Under the pieces are notes generated by a model. It worked only from the letters and a program-made list of their open reading frames with translations, made no database searches and was not told the origin of the DNA. Positions 1 through 5,093 of a stretch of DNA of 6,624 nucleotides are shown piece after piece. This DNA is from Leptospiraceae bacterium (GTDB taxonomy: Bacteria; Spirochaetota; Leptospiria; Leptospirales; Leptonemataceae), in NCBI GenBank assembly GCA_020440935.1, contig JAGRNC010000143.1, forward strand, positions 1 through 6,624, in the 5' to 3' direction. Positions within the stretch are counted from its first letter, which is position 1; each line of letters begins with the position of its first letter. Made by a program: the position numbers and the translations under genes.

Positions 1-451
1 CATGATCGTCGGCTTCCATGTTCGCGCCACTCCACAGGCTACCGAACTGGCCGAAAAGGACGGAGTGGATATCCGCTACTACAGCATTATCTACAACGTA
101 ATCGAAGACATGACCAAGGCTATGGAAGGCATGCTCGAGCCCGATTACGTAGAAGAAGTGAAAGGTCGCGCCGAAGTGCGGAAAGTGTTCCGCATCTCTC
201 GAGTGGGCAACGTGGCTGGATGTATGGTGATTTCCGGAAAAATCCATCGAAACAACAAGATCCGAATCCTTCGGGACAACGTTGTGCTCTACGAAGACGG
301 CGAGCTGGATAGCCTCAAGCGCCACAAAGACGACTCTTCTGAAGTGGCCGAAGGGTTCGAATGCGGTATTTCGCTGAAAAGCTACAACGACCTCAAAGAA
401 GGGGATATTATCGAAGCCTACGTCATTAATGAGGTGGCTCGAACTCTGTAG
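1..451 (+). CDS. infB: Translation initiation factor IF-2, C-terminal part (5' end outside window)
   Basis: IF-2 is the GTPase that places initiator fMet-tRNA on the 30S subunit and promotes subunit joining. Only about 149 C-terminal codons are present, so the GTPase core lies upstream. The reading frame is open at the left edge, and the ATG at position 2 is an internal Met, not a start. Visible residues 1-50 match the end of domain C1 (IVGFHVRA, then DIRYYSIIYNVIED and GMLEP). Residues about 55-149 form the fMet-tRNA-binding C2 beta-barrel, with GRAEVRKVF (55-63), VAGCMV (71-76), RDNVVLYE (91-98), SLKRHKDD (104-111), ECGI (120-123) and KEGDIIEAY (132-140). These align closely, from memory, with E. 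coli and other bacterial IF-2. The stop at 449-451 is 11 nt before rbfA, consistent with co-translation in the infB-rbfA-truB operon. The C-terminus looks complete. Identification is very secure. Confidence 0.97.
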   Translation, partial: MIVGFHVRATPQATELAEKDGVDIRYYSIIYNVIEDMTKAMEGMLEPDYVEEVKGRAEVRKVFRISRVGNVAGCMVISGKIHRNNKIRILRDNVVLYEDGELDSLKRHKDDSSEVAEGFECGISLKSYNDLKEGDIIEAYVINEVARTL

Positions 452-462
452 CCCTGGGTGCC

Positions 463-804
463 ATGAATCCGGTACGTCAAAAACGACTGGAGAGCTCGCT
501 GGTGCGCGAGCTCTCCGAGCTTATCATCAAGCGTAGAATCAAGGACGAGCGGATTGGTTTTGTATCGGTAACCCGAGTAAGCCTGGCGCCGGATCTGTCC
601 GAGGCCACGGTTTTCGTTTCTTTGTTCGGCCCAGAAGAGGAATACGCCGACACCTGGCGCGGGCTTCTGGCCGCGGCTCGATTCTTCCAGAGCGAAGTAG
701 GCAAATCCCTTCGCATGCGACAGACTCCCCGACTGCATTTCGAGAAAGACGACAGTATTCGAGAAGGCGATGCAATCCTGGACAAAATCGAAAAAGGCCA
801 GTGA
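463..804 (+). CDS. rbfA: Ribosome-binding factor A (30S maturation)
   Basis: RbfA is a small cytoplasmic KH-fold protein that binds the 30S subunit and helps late 16S rRNA maturation, classically at the 5' end helix; it is linked to cold adaptation in E. coli. The product is 113 residues, usual for the family. It opens with the typical helix (MNPVRQKRLESSLVRELSEL), then RIKDERIGFVSVTRVSLAPD (25-44), the strand SEATVFVSLFG (46-56), the helix LLAAARFFQSEVGKSLRMR (68-86) and the closing TPRLHFEKDDSIREGDAIL (88-106). The ATG at 463 is chosen because MNPVRxKRLE is a standard RbfA start; the upstream Shine-Dalgarno is poor (GGGTG at 455-459). One oddity is that the Ala-x-Gly kink of the RbfA KH fold appears to read Ala-Ala-Arg (71-73). 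The gene lies between infB and truB, its usual place, and overlaps truB by 35 nt. Confidence 0.95.
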   Translation: MNPVRQKRLESSLVRELSELIIKRRIKDERIGFVSVTRVSLAPDLSEATVFVSLFGPEEEYADTWRGLLAAARFFQSEVGKSLRMRQTPRLHFEKDDSIREGDAILDKIEKGQ

Positions 805-1735
805 TTCCATCCCAGCTTTGACCACTACCGACGGACTTCTACTTCTGGATAAACCATCCGGGCCGGGTTCGGCGGAGATGGTAGGCAGGGCGCGAAGAGC
901 CACCGGAATCAAGCGAATAGGGCATACCGGCACTCTGGATCGGTTCGCCAGCGGTCTGCTTGTGCTGGTTGTGGGCCGTGCCACAGTCCTTGCCGACGAA
1001 ATCCTGCGATTTGATAAAAGCTACGATGCACTTTTCCGAGCCGGGCGATTTACCGATACCCACGATCCATCGGGACAAACGGTAGACGAGCGCACCGCAG
1101 AGGAATGCGCCGAATTCTTGAGTTCGGATGCCGAGCGATTTGCGCCCTGGTTTGCCGAACAGATTGGTCGGCAGCAACAGTTACCTCCGCATTATTCGGC
1201 TATCAAACACCAGGGCAGGCGACTTTCCGACCGAATGCGCAAGGGCCTGGAAGTGGAGCTTAAGCCCCGGACCGTGGAGATTTTCGAATCGTCCATGGAC
1301 CAACCGGAATCCGATGAGCATGGATTCTTTATTCGCTGCCATTTTACGGTTAGTTCTGGAACGTATATTCGTTCGCTGGTCCGCGATTTTTCCCAATCCA
1401 TGGGCTTCCCATTCTATCTGGAATCCCTTCGCCGAACTCGAGTAGGGCCCTTTTCGGTGGAGGATGCCTGGGTTCCTCCAGAAAGCCGCAATCTGGAATT
1501 TGATGCGGCGGTGGCGGGGCGCATTCTGGATGTTCGGCAGGCCTTCCCCGATTGGCCGGCCTACCTGCTGGACGTGAATCGGGCGGCCGCGATCGAGCAG
1601 GGAAAGAAGATTCCGGTTCCCTTGCCCGAGGCCGATGGGCAGAATTTCTTTCTGCTTCGGCCGGATGAGAGCGTGGTCGCTATTGCCCGTCGAGACGGGG
1701 CCGGGTATGGATTTAGAAAGGTATTTGCCCGCTGA
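770..1735 (+). CDS. truB: tRNA pseudouridine(55) synthase TruB
   Basis: TruB isomerises U55 to pseudouridine in the T-loop of most tRNAs and also acts as a tRNA folding chaperone. The 321-residue product has the family motifs in order: LLLLDKPSGPGS (23-34), the catalytic segment GHTGTLDRFASGL (51-63) with the nucleophile Asp57, the tRNA-contacting KSYDALFRAGRFTDTHD (83-99) with Tyr85, PPHYSAIKHQGRRL (139-152), VSSGTYIRSLVRD (194-206) with the conserved Arg201, and LRRTRVGPFSVEDA (220-233). Residues about 250-321 resemble the small C-terminal PUA-like domain. The start at 770 lies within the last 35 nt of rbfA, suggesting translational coupling; GAGAAGG (761-767) sits only 2 nt before it, which is unusually close. 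The only later start-like codon before the first motif is a TTG at 818, with no ribosome binding site. The first 20 residues are therefore uncertain, but the identity is not. Confidence 0.95.
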   Translation: MQSWTKSKKASDSIPALTTTDGLLLLDKPSGPGSAEMVGRARRATGIKRIGHTGTLDRFASGLLVLVVGRATVLADEILRFDKSYDALFRAGRFTDTHDPSGQTVDERTAEECAEFLSSDAERFAPWFAEQIGRQQQLPPHYSAIKHQGRRLSDRMRKGLEVELKPRTVEIFESSMDQPESDEHGFFIRCHFTVSSGTYIRSLVRDFSQSMGFPFYLESLRRTRVGPFSVEDAWVPPESRNLEFDAAVAGRILDVRQAFPDWPAYLLDVNRAAAIEQGKKIPVPLPEADGQNFFLLRPDESVVAIARRDGAGYGFRKVFAR

Positions 1736-1750
1736 ATCGGCGGCTTTTTG
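1727..1750 (+). terminator. Weak hairpin plus T-run at the truB stop (doubtful terminator)
   Basis: CCGC at 1729-1732 can pair with GCGG at 1740-1743 around a 7-nt loop that contains the truB stop codon, followed by a run of five T (1745-1749). A four-base-pair stem is short for an intrinsic terminator. It might attenuate rather than end transcription between truB and rpsO, or it may be chance. It is listed because it is the only terminator-like structure between these two genes. Confidence 0.2.
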
Positions 1751-1834
1751 TCCTATAGGTCGAAAATTGCTTTTCTACACAGGGTCTCACCGAATTTTGG
1801 AAGATTAAGTTAAATAAGGTAAAAAAGAAGAGAG
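1736..1834 (+). promoter_or_regulatory. AT-rich leader upstream of rpsO
   Basis: This 99-nt spacer is clearly richer in A and T than the flanking genes, especially 1791-1830. It ends in a purine-rich stretch (AAGAAGAGAG, 1825-1834) directly before the rpsO ATG, which may serve as the ribosome binding site. rpsO has its own promoter in several bacteria, and its mRNA leader often holds an S15 autoregulatory site, so a promoter or translational operator is plausible here. I could not find a convincing -35/-10 pair: TTGC at 1767-1770 and TTAAAT at 1810-1815 are only partial matches and are not well spaced. A weak pairing of AAAATT (1763-1768) with AATTTT (1793-1798) is possible. The role is inferred from position and composition. 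Confidence 0.3.
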
Positions 1835-2101
1835 ATGATCACAGCCGAACGCAAACGAGAAATCCTGAAGCAGTACGGTAACGGAGAAAAGGATACCGGT
1901 TCTTCCGAAATCCAAATCGCCCTACTTACAGAAAGAATTCGGGAACTTACCGAGCACTTCAAAACCCATAAAACGGACCATCATTCCCGCCGTGGATTGC
2001 TTAAGTTGGTGGGCCGCCGCAGAAAGCTGCTGGATTACCTGAAACGTAAAAACGTGGAATCCTACAAAAAGCTGATTGGTGAGCTCGGCATCCGCAAGTA
2101 A
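1835..2101 (+). CDS. rpsO: 30S ribosomal protein S15
   Basis: S15 is a primary binder of the central domain of 16S rRNA and forms an intersubunit bridge with 23S rRNA. The 88-residue product is essentially the standard family length (about 89). Recognisable segments are the helical start MITAERKREILKQYG (1-15), DTGSSEIQIALLTERI (20-35), the rRNA-binding THKTDHHSRRGLLKLVGRRR (44-63), and RKLLDYLKRKNVESYKKLI (63-81). The ATG at 1835 follows a purine-rich stretch and gives the canonical N-terminus. The gene is 99 nt after truB and 30 nt before pnp, matching the widespread rpsO-pnp pair. S15 commonly represses its own translation, but no specific operator could be assigned here. Confidence 0.97.
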   Translation: MITAERKREILKQYGNGEKDTGSSEIQIALLTERIRELTEHFKTHKTDHHSRRGLLKLVGRRRKLLDYLKRKNVESYKKLIGELGIRK

Positions 2102-2120
2102 TGTTTTCCTCTCTCGGTTC

Positions 2121-2131
2121 GGAAGGATTTA
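2121..2131 (+). promoter_or_regulatory. Shine-Dalgarno of pnp
   Basis: GGAAGGA at 2121-2127 lies 4 nt before the pnp ATG and is the best purine-rich Shine-Dalgarno match in the window. It supports the ATG at 2132 as the true start. It sits in the 30-nt rpsO-pnp spacer, which otherwise shows no structure. Confidence 0.6.
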
Positions 2132-4375
2132 ATGACCTATCACAAGTCAGAAGTGGACTGGAATGGTACCACTCTATCTATAGAAACTGGAAATTGGGCC
2201 AAACAGGCCCATGGTGCCGTAGTCTATCGCTACGGTAATCTTGTACTGCTTGCCACCGTATGCGCCGAGAAAGAGGCGCGAGAAGGGCAGGAGTTCTTCC
2301 CCCTTACGGTGGATTATCGAGAAAAGATCTACTCTGTGGGCCGCGTCCCCGGAGGCTATTTCAAACGCGAAGCGCGACCGCTGGAGCATGAAACTCTTAC
2401 CTCCAGATTAATTGACCGCCCCATTCGCCCTCTGTTTCCCGAAGGCTATTTCTGCGAAGTACAGCTACTGGTAACTGTACTCTCTGCTGATCCCGAAGTA
2501 TCCATCGAAGGACATGCCATTGCAGCCGCATCAGCCGCACTGGGCGTATCCGATATTCCTTTTCATGGTCCAGTGGCTGGCGTACTGGTTGGTCGCAAAG
2601 ATGGCAAACTCATTGCCGATCCATCGAAAAGCGAAGTTCAGGCCGGCGATCTGGAACTCCTGGTGGCTGGATCCAAAGATGCCGTTATGATGATCGAAGG
2701 GGGAGCGCAAGAAATCTCCTCCGAAGAAATGATCGAAGCGCTGGATTTTGCGCACCAGAAGATCAAAGAAAAGCTGGCAGCGCAAGAAAAGCTCATCGCC
2801 GAAGTCAATCCAGACAAGCGCGAAGTAGCTCTGCGCAAGCCCGATCTTTCCATTCGCGAAAAAGTAAAAGAGAAATTCTTCGCTCCTCTGGAGCAGGCCA
2901 ATAGCAACAAAGTCAAATCGGATCGATCCGCTGCAGTAGACGCAGTGTACAAAGATGCGGTGGAATTTGTTCAGTCTGAGTTACTGGAAGGCAAAGAAGA
3001 AAAAGAAGCCGAAGCCATTGTAAAAGATATCAAAGGCTACATGCATGAGCTGGAATACCTGGTGGTGCGAAAATCCTGCTTTGAGCAAGGAATCCGCGCC
3101 GACGGTCGAAAGCTGGAGGAAATCCGGGACATCAGCATCGAGCTCGACGTTCTTCCTGGAGTTCATGGATCGGCAGTCTTTACACGTGGGCAGACTCAGT
3201 CCCTGGGTGTTGTAACCCTGGGCACCGGCGACGATTATCAAAAAATCGAGACCCTGTCCGGCGAGCGTCACAAGCATTTTATGCTGCATTACAACTTCCC
3301 TCCGTATTCTACGGGCGAAGTAAAAAGAATGATGGGACCAGGCCGTCGCGAAGTAGGTCATGGAAACCTGGCCGAACGGGCACTCAAGCGAGTGGTTCCG
3401 GACAAAGCCGACTTTCCGTATGTAATTCGTGTCGTTTCCGAGATTCTGGAATCCAATGGATCTTCTTCCATGGCATCGGTATGTTCCGGATCTCTGGCCA
3501 TGATGGCTGCGGGCGTTCCGGTTCCAAGAAGCGTTTCCGGTATTGCCATGGGCCTGATCATGGGCGATAACAACGATTATTGCATTCTGTCAGACATTGC
3601 AGGTATCGAAGACCACTTCGGCGATATGGACTTTAAAGTGGCCGGTACTCGAAAAGGAATCACTGCATTCCAGCTCGATATCAAAGTAAAAGGACTGAGC
3701 GTAGAGATTCTCCGTGCTGCCCTTTCGCAGGCCGAAAAAGGTCGGATGCATATCCTCGATAAAATGGAAGCGGCCATTGCCGAAGCGCGATCGGACGTAT
3801 CTCCCAATGCTCCGCGCATTACCACCATCCAGATCGATCAGGATCGCATTGGCGAGCTGATTGGCCCGGGCGGAAAGGTCATTCGAAGCATCATCGAAAA
3901 GAGCGGCGCCGACCTCAATGTAGAAGACGATGGAACAGTGACCATTGCAGCTACCAGTTCCGAAGCAGCGGCGCTGGCACAGAAGCTCATCGAAGATATC
4001 TTCCGCGAAGTAGAAGTGGGCGAAACCTACGATGGAACTGTGAAGCGAATCGTCGATTTTGGCGCATTCATCGAGCTATTCCCCGGAAAAGAGGGACTTC
4101 TGCATATCTCCAAGCTCGCAAAAGAGCGGGTTAACTCCGTAAAAGACGTAGTGGATCTGGGAGATAGCATCAAGGTTCGCGTTCTGGGAGTAGACCAGTT
4201 TGGTCGGGTGGATTTGATCCGCGAAGATCTGGCCGATGAATTTGCAGCTTCCGGAGCAGGCTCCAGCGGCGGCGGACATCGAAGCGGTGGAGGAGACCGA
4301 AGGGGAGGCGGCGGTGGAAATCGTCGTCCCGGTGGTCGACCCGGCGGTGGCGGACGCGGTGGACCCAGACGCTAA
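2132..4375 (+). CDS. pnp: Polynucleotide phosphorylase (polyribonucleotide nucleotidyltransferase)
   Basis: PNPase is a trimeric 3'-to-5' phosphorolytic exoribonuclease that degrades RNA to nucleoside diphosphates and can also add tails in reverse. The 747-residue product has the full architecture. The first RNase PH-like domain (about 10-230) contains TSRLIDRPIRPLFP (90-103). An all-helical linker follows (about 240-315), then the second, catalytic RNase PH domain (about 320-555) with the phosphate-binding SNGSSSMASV (441-450) and the metal/catalytic set Asp494, Asp500 and Lys502 in EDHFGDMDFKVAGT. The KH domain (about 563-625) carries the GxxG loop GPGG (578-581), and the S1 domain (about 629-698) contains GTVKRIVDFGAFIELFPGKE (635-654). 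It is longer than the 711-residue E. coli enzyme mainly through a Gly/Arg-rich tail (about 705-747). The ATG at 2132 has a good Shine-Dalgarno. The gene follows rpsO by 30 nt and is ended by a strong terminator. Confidence 0.98.
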   Translation: MTYHKSEVDWNGTTLSIETGNWAKQAHGAVVYRYGNLVLLATVCAEKEAREGQEFFPLTVDYREKIYSVGRVPGGYFKREARPLEHETLTSRLIDRPIRPLFPEGYFCEVQLLVTVLSADPEVSIEGHAIAAASAALGVSDIPFHGPVAGVLVGRKDGKLIADPSKSEVQAGDLELLVAGSKDAVMMIEGGAQEISSEEMIEALDFAHQKIKEKLAAQEKLIAEVNPDKREVALRKPDLSIREKVKEKFFAPLEQANSNKVKSDRSAAVDAVYKDAVEFVQSELLEGKEEKEAEAIVKDIKGYMHELEYLVVRKSCFEQGIRADGRKLEEIRDISIELDVLPGVHGSAVFTRGQTQSLGVVTLGTGDDYQKIETLSGERHKHFMLHYNFPPYSTGEVKRMMGPGRREVGHGNLAERALKRVVPDKADFPYVIRVVSEILESNGSSSMASVCSGSLAMMAAGVPVPRSVSGIAMGLIMGDNNDYCILSDIAGIEDHFGDMDFKVAGTRKGITAFQLDIKVKGLSVEILRAALSQAEKGRMHILDKMEAAIAEARSDVSPNAPRITTIQIDQDRIGELIGPGGKVIRSIIEKSGADLNVEDDGTVTIAATSSEAAALAQKLIEDIFREVEVGETYDGTVKRIVDFGAFIELFPGKEGLLHISKLAKERVNSVKDVVDLGDSIKVRVLGVDQFGRVDLIREDLADEFAASGAGSSGGGHRSGGGDRRGGGGGNRRPGGRPGGGGRGGPRR
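4244..4372 (+). repeat. GGN-rich low-complexity tract encoding the Arg/Gly tail of PNPase
   Basis: The last 43 codons of pnp, after the S1 domain, are built largely of GGN glycine codons with interspersed CGN arginines. In residues 713-747, 19 of 35 are Gly and 9 are Arg. Such RGG-type tails are known as flexible RNA-binding segments in many RNA-processing proteins. Because GGN repeats are also prone to length change, the tail may vary between strains. Confidence 0.8.
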
Positions 4376-4380
4376 AATCC

Positions 4381-4414
4381 GTTGGAGCGGTAATGATTCT
4401 CGAATCGCTCCAGC
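4381..4414 (+). other. Hairpin 1 in the pnp 3' UTR
   Basis: GTTGGAGCGGT (4381-4391) pairs with ATCGCTCCAGC (4404-4414), giving 11 pairs including two G-U, with a 12-nt loop. It begins 5 nt after the pnp stop codon and has no T-run, so it is not itself an intrinsic terminator. It may act as an mRNA 3' stabiliser, an RNase III site or a protein-binding structure. The 3' arm has a partial copy upstream of dut at 4570-4578. Confidence 0.55.
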
Positions 4415-4421
4415 AAAAGCC

Positions 4422-4437
4422 GATCCGAAATCGGATC
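4422..4437 (+). other. Hairpin 2 in the pnp 3' UTR
   Basis: GATCCGA (4422-4428) is a perfect inverted copy of TCGGATC (4431-4437). A realistic RNA fold has six base pairs with an AAAT loop. It lies 7 nt after hairpin 1 and 13 nt before the terminator stem. No T-run follows. It could equally be a DNA operator; its role is unknown. Confidence 0.5.
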
Positions 4438-4450
4438 CCGAATAGAAGGA

Positions 4451-4473
4451 GGCAGCCCAGGCTGCCTTTTTTT
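4451..4473 (+). terminator. Rho-independent terminator after pnp
   Basis: GGCAGC (4451-4456) pairs with GCTGCC (4461-4466) around the loop CCAG, followed immediately by seven T (4467-4473). This is a textbook intrinsic terminator. It marks the end of the operon segment containing rpsO-pnp and implies that dut and the ftsK-like gene use another promoter or rely on readthrough. A-rich bases just before the stem (AGAAGGA) could extend pairing with the T-run, but it is weaker in the reverse direction and no gene faces it from the right. Confidence 0.9.
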
Positions 4474-4588
4474 GTGCCCACGGGGCCGTCGGAGTATTCG
4501 AAGTGTCGCCGTTGGTCCTGGGCCGACCATCGCGTCAATACTATCGTTTCACTGGACGCAGAATCGCGCATCGCTCCAATCACCCATT
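4474..4588 (+). promoter_or_regulatory. Spacer upstream of dut, presumed promoter region
   Basis: With a strong terminator before it, dut most likely has its promoter in these 115 nt. Candidate elements are weak: TTGGTC (4512-4517) with TCAATA (4535-4540) at 17-nt spacing, or TACTAT (4539-4544) without a suitable -35. A small inverted repeat, TGGTC (4513-4517) with GACCA (4525-4529), overlaps the -35 candidate and could be an operator or chance. No Shine-Dalgarno precedes the ATG at 4589. The upstream extension of the dut frame to a TTG at 4472 starts inside the terminator T-run and looks non-coding. Confidence 0.3.
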
Positions 4589-5044
4589 ATGGCCGAAACC
4601 GTGAAATTCTTTGCCGCCCCTGGCGCGCGTCCTCCTGAAAAGAAGACCTCCGGCGCCGCTGCCTACGATATATGTGCCCATCTACCTCCCGATACCCAGC
4701 TGCGTATTGCTCCGTCAAAGCGCTTTGCTGTACCCACGGGATTGTATTTTGAGATTCCGGAAGGCTATTTTTTATCGGTGCGCCCCCGAAGCGGACTGGC
4801 GCTCAAGAATGGAATTACCTGCCTGAATACGCCGGGCACCATCGACTCGGACTATCGTGGCGAATTGATGATCATTCTTGCCAATCTGGGGGAGGAAGAG
4901 TTTATCATTGTTTCCGGCGATCGAATCGCTCAGATTCTATTGGAGAAGGAAGTGCCCATCGAATGGGACCGGGTTCCCACCGCCGAAGGACTGGGCCTAA
5001 CGGACCGTGGGGCCGGAGGGTTTGGAAGTACCGGTCTGGCCTGA
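4589..5044 (+). CDS. dut: Deoxyuridine 5'-triphosphate nucleotidohydrolase (dUTPase)
   Basis: This trimeric enzyme hydrolyses dUTP to dUMP and pyrophosphate, keeping uracil out of DNA and feeding dTMP synthesis. The 151-residue product has all five signature motifs of the homotrimeric family. They are motif 1 AAAYDICA (23-30), motif 2 VRPRSGLALKNGI (64-76), motif 3 NTPGTIDSDYRGE (80-92) with the catalytic Asp86 and Tyr89, motif 4 GDRIAQILLEK (110-120), and motif 5 RGAGGFGSTG (140-149) with the phosphate-binding, active-site-closing Phe145. In motif 1 the common Gly before Tyr-Asp is Ala25, a mild change. The ATG at 4589 is preferred because it leaves about 22 residues before motif 1, as in relatives; the frame extends further upstream but that stretch resembles nothing. 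No Shine-Dalgarno is visible. The ftsK-like gene starts 49 nt downstream with no terminator between, so co-transcription is likely. Confidence 0.95.
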   Translation: MAETVKFFAAPGARPPEKKTSGAAAYDICAHLPPDTQLRIAPSKRFAVPTGLYFEIPEGYFLSVRPRSGLALKNGITCLNTPGTIDSDYRGELMIILANLGEEEFIIVSGDRIAQILLEKEVPIEWDRVPTAEGLGLTDRGAGGFGSTGLA

Positions 5045-5072
5045 CCGAAAATTCCCGGGCCTCAACTCCCGA

Positions 5073-5085
5073 ATCGGCCGATAAT
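5073..5085 (+). promoter_or_regulatory. Palindrome and -10-like element before the ftsK-like gene
   Basis: ATCGGCCGAT (5073-5082) is a perfect 10-bp palindrome. It overlaps GATAAT (5080-5085), a five-of-six match to the -10 consensus TATAAT. No -35 match lies 16-18 nt upstream. If used, transcription would begin about 7 nt downstream, at or just before the ATG at 5094, giving a leaderless or nearly leaderless mRNA. This rests on sequence matching alone. Confidence 0.25.
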
Positions 5086-5093
5086 TGCACTGA

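Noticed and set aside
418..984. Antisense frame of 188 codons across the infB end, rbfA and the truB start
   Set aside because: It lies opposite three confidently identified genes, its translation resembles no family I know, and it is explained by codon bias on the + strand.
4334..4341. GGTCGACC palindrome in the pnp tail
   Set aside because: It falls within the Gly-Arg-Pro coding repeat and is explained by codon composition.
4236..4445. Alternative + strand frame of 69 codons over the pnp tail
   Set aside because: It arises from frame-shifting the repetitive GGN tract; the pnp frame is continuous with a conserved S1 domain and ends in a proper stop before the terminator.
4170..4583. Antisense frame of 137 codons across the pnp tail and the pnp-dut gap
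   Set aside because: It is the reverse of the GGN-rich tail and the terminator region, with an Arg/His-rich low-complexity translation and no recognisable motif.
4472..4588. Upstream extension of dut to a TTG at 4472 (39 extra residues)
   Set aside because: It would start inside the terminator T-run, has no ribosome binding site, and the extra residues do not resemble dUTPase N-termini.
5056..5071. Possible terminator hairpin after dut (CGGG with CCCG)
   Set aside because: Only four base pairs, an 8-nt loop and no T-run, so it does not support a transcription stop between dut and ftsK.
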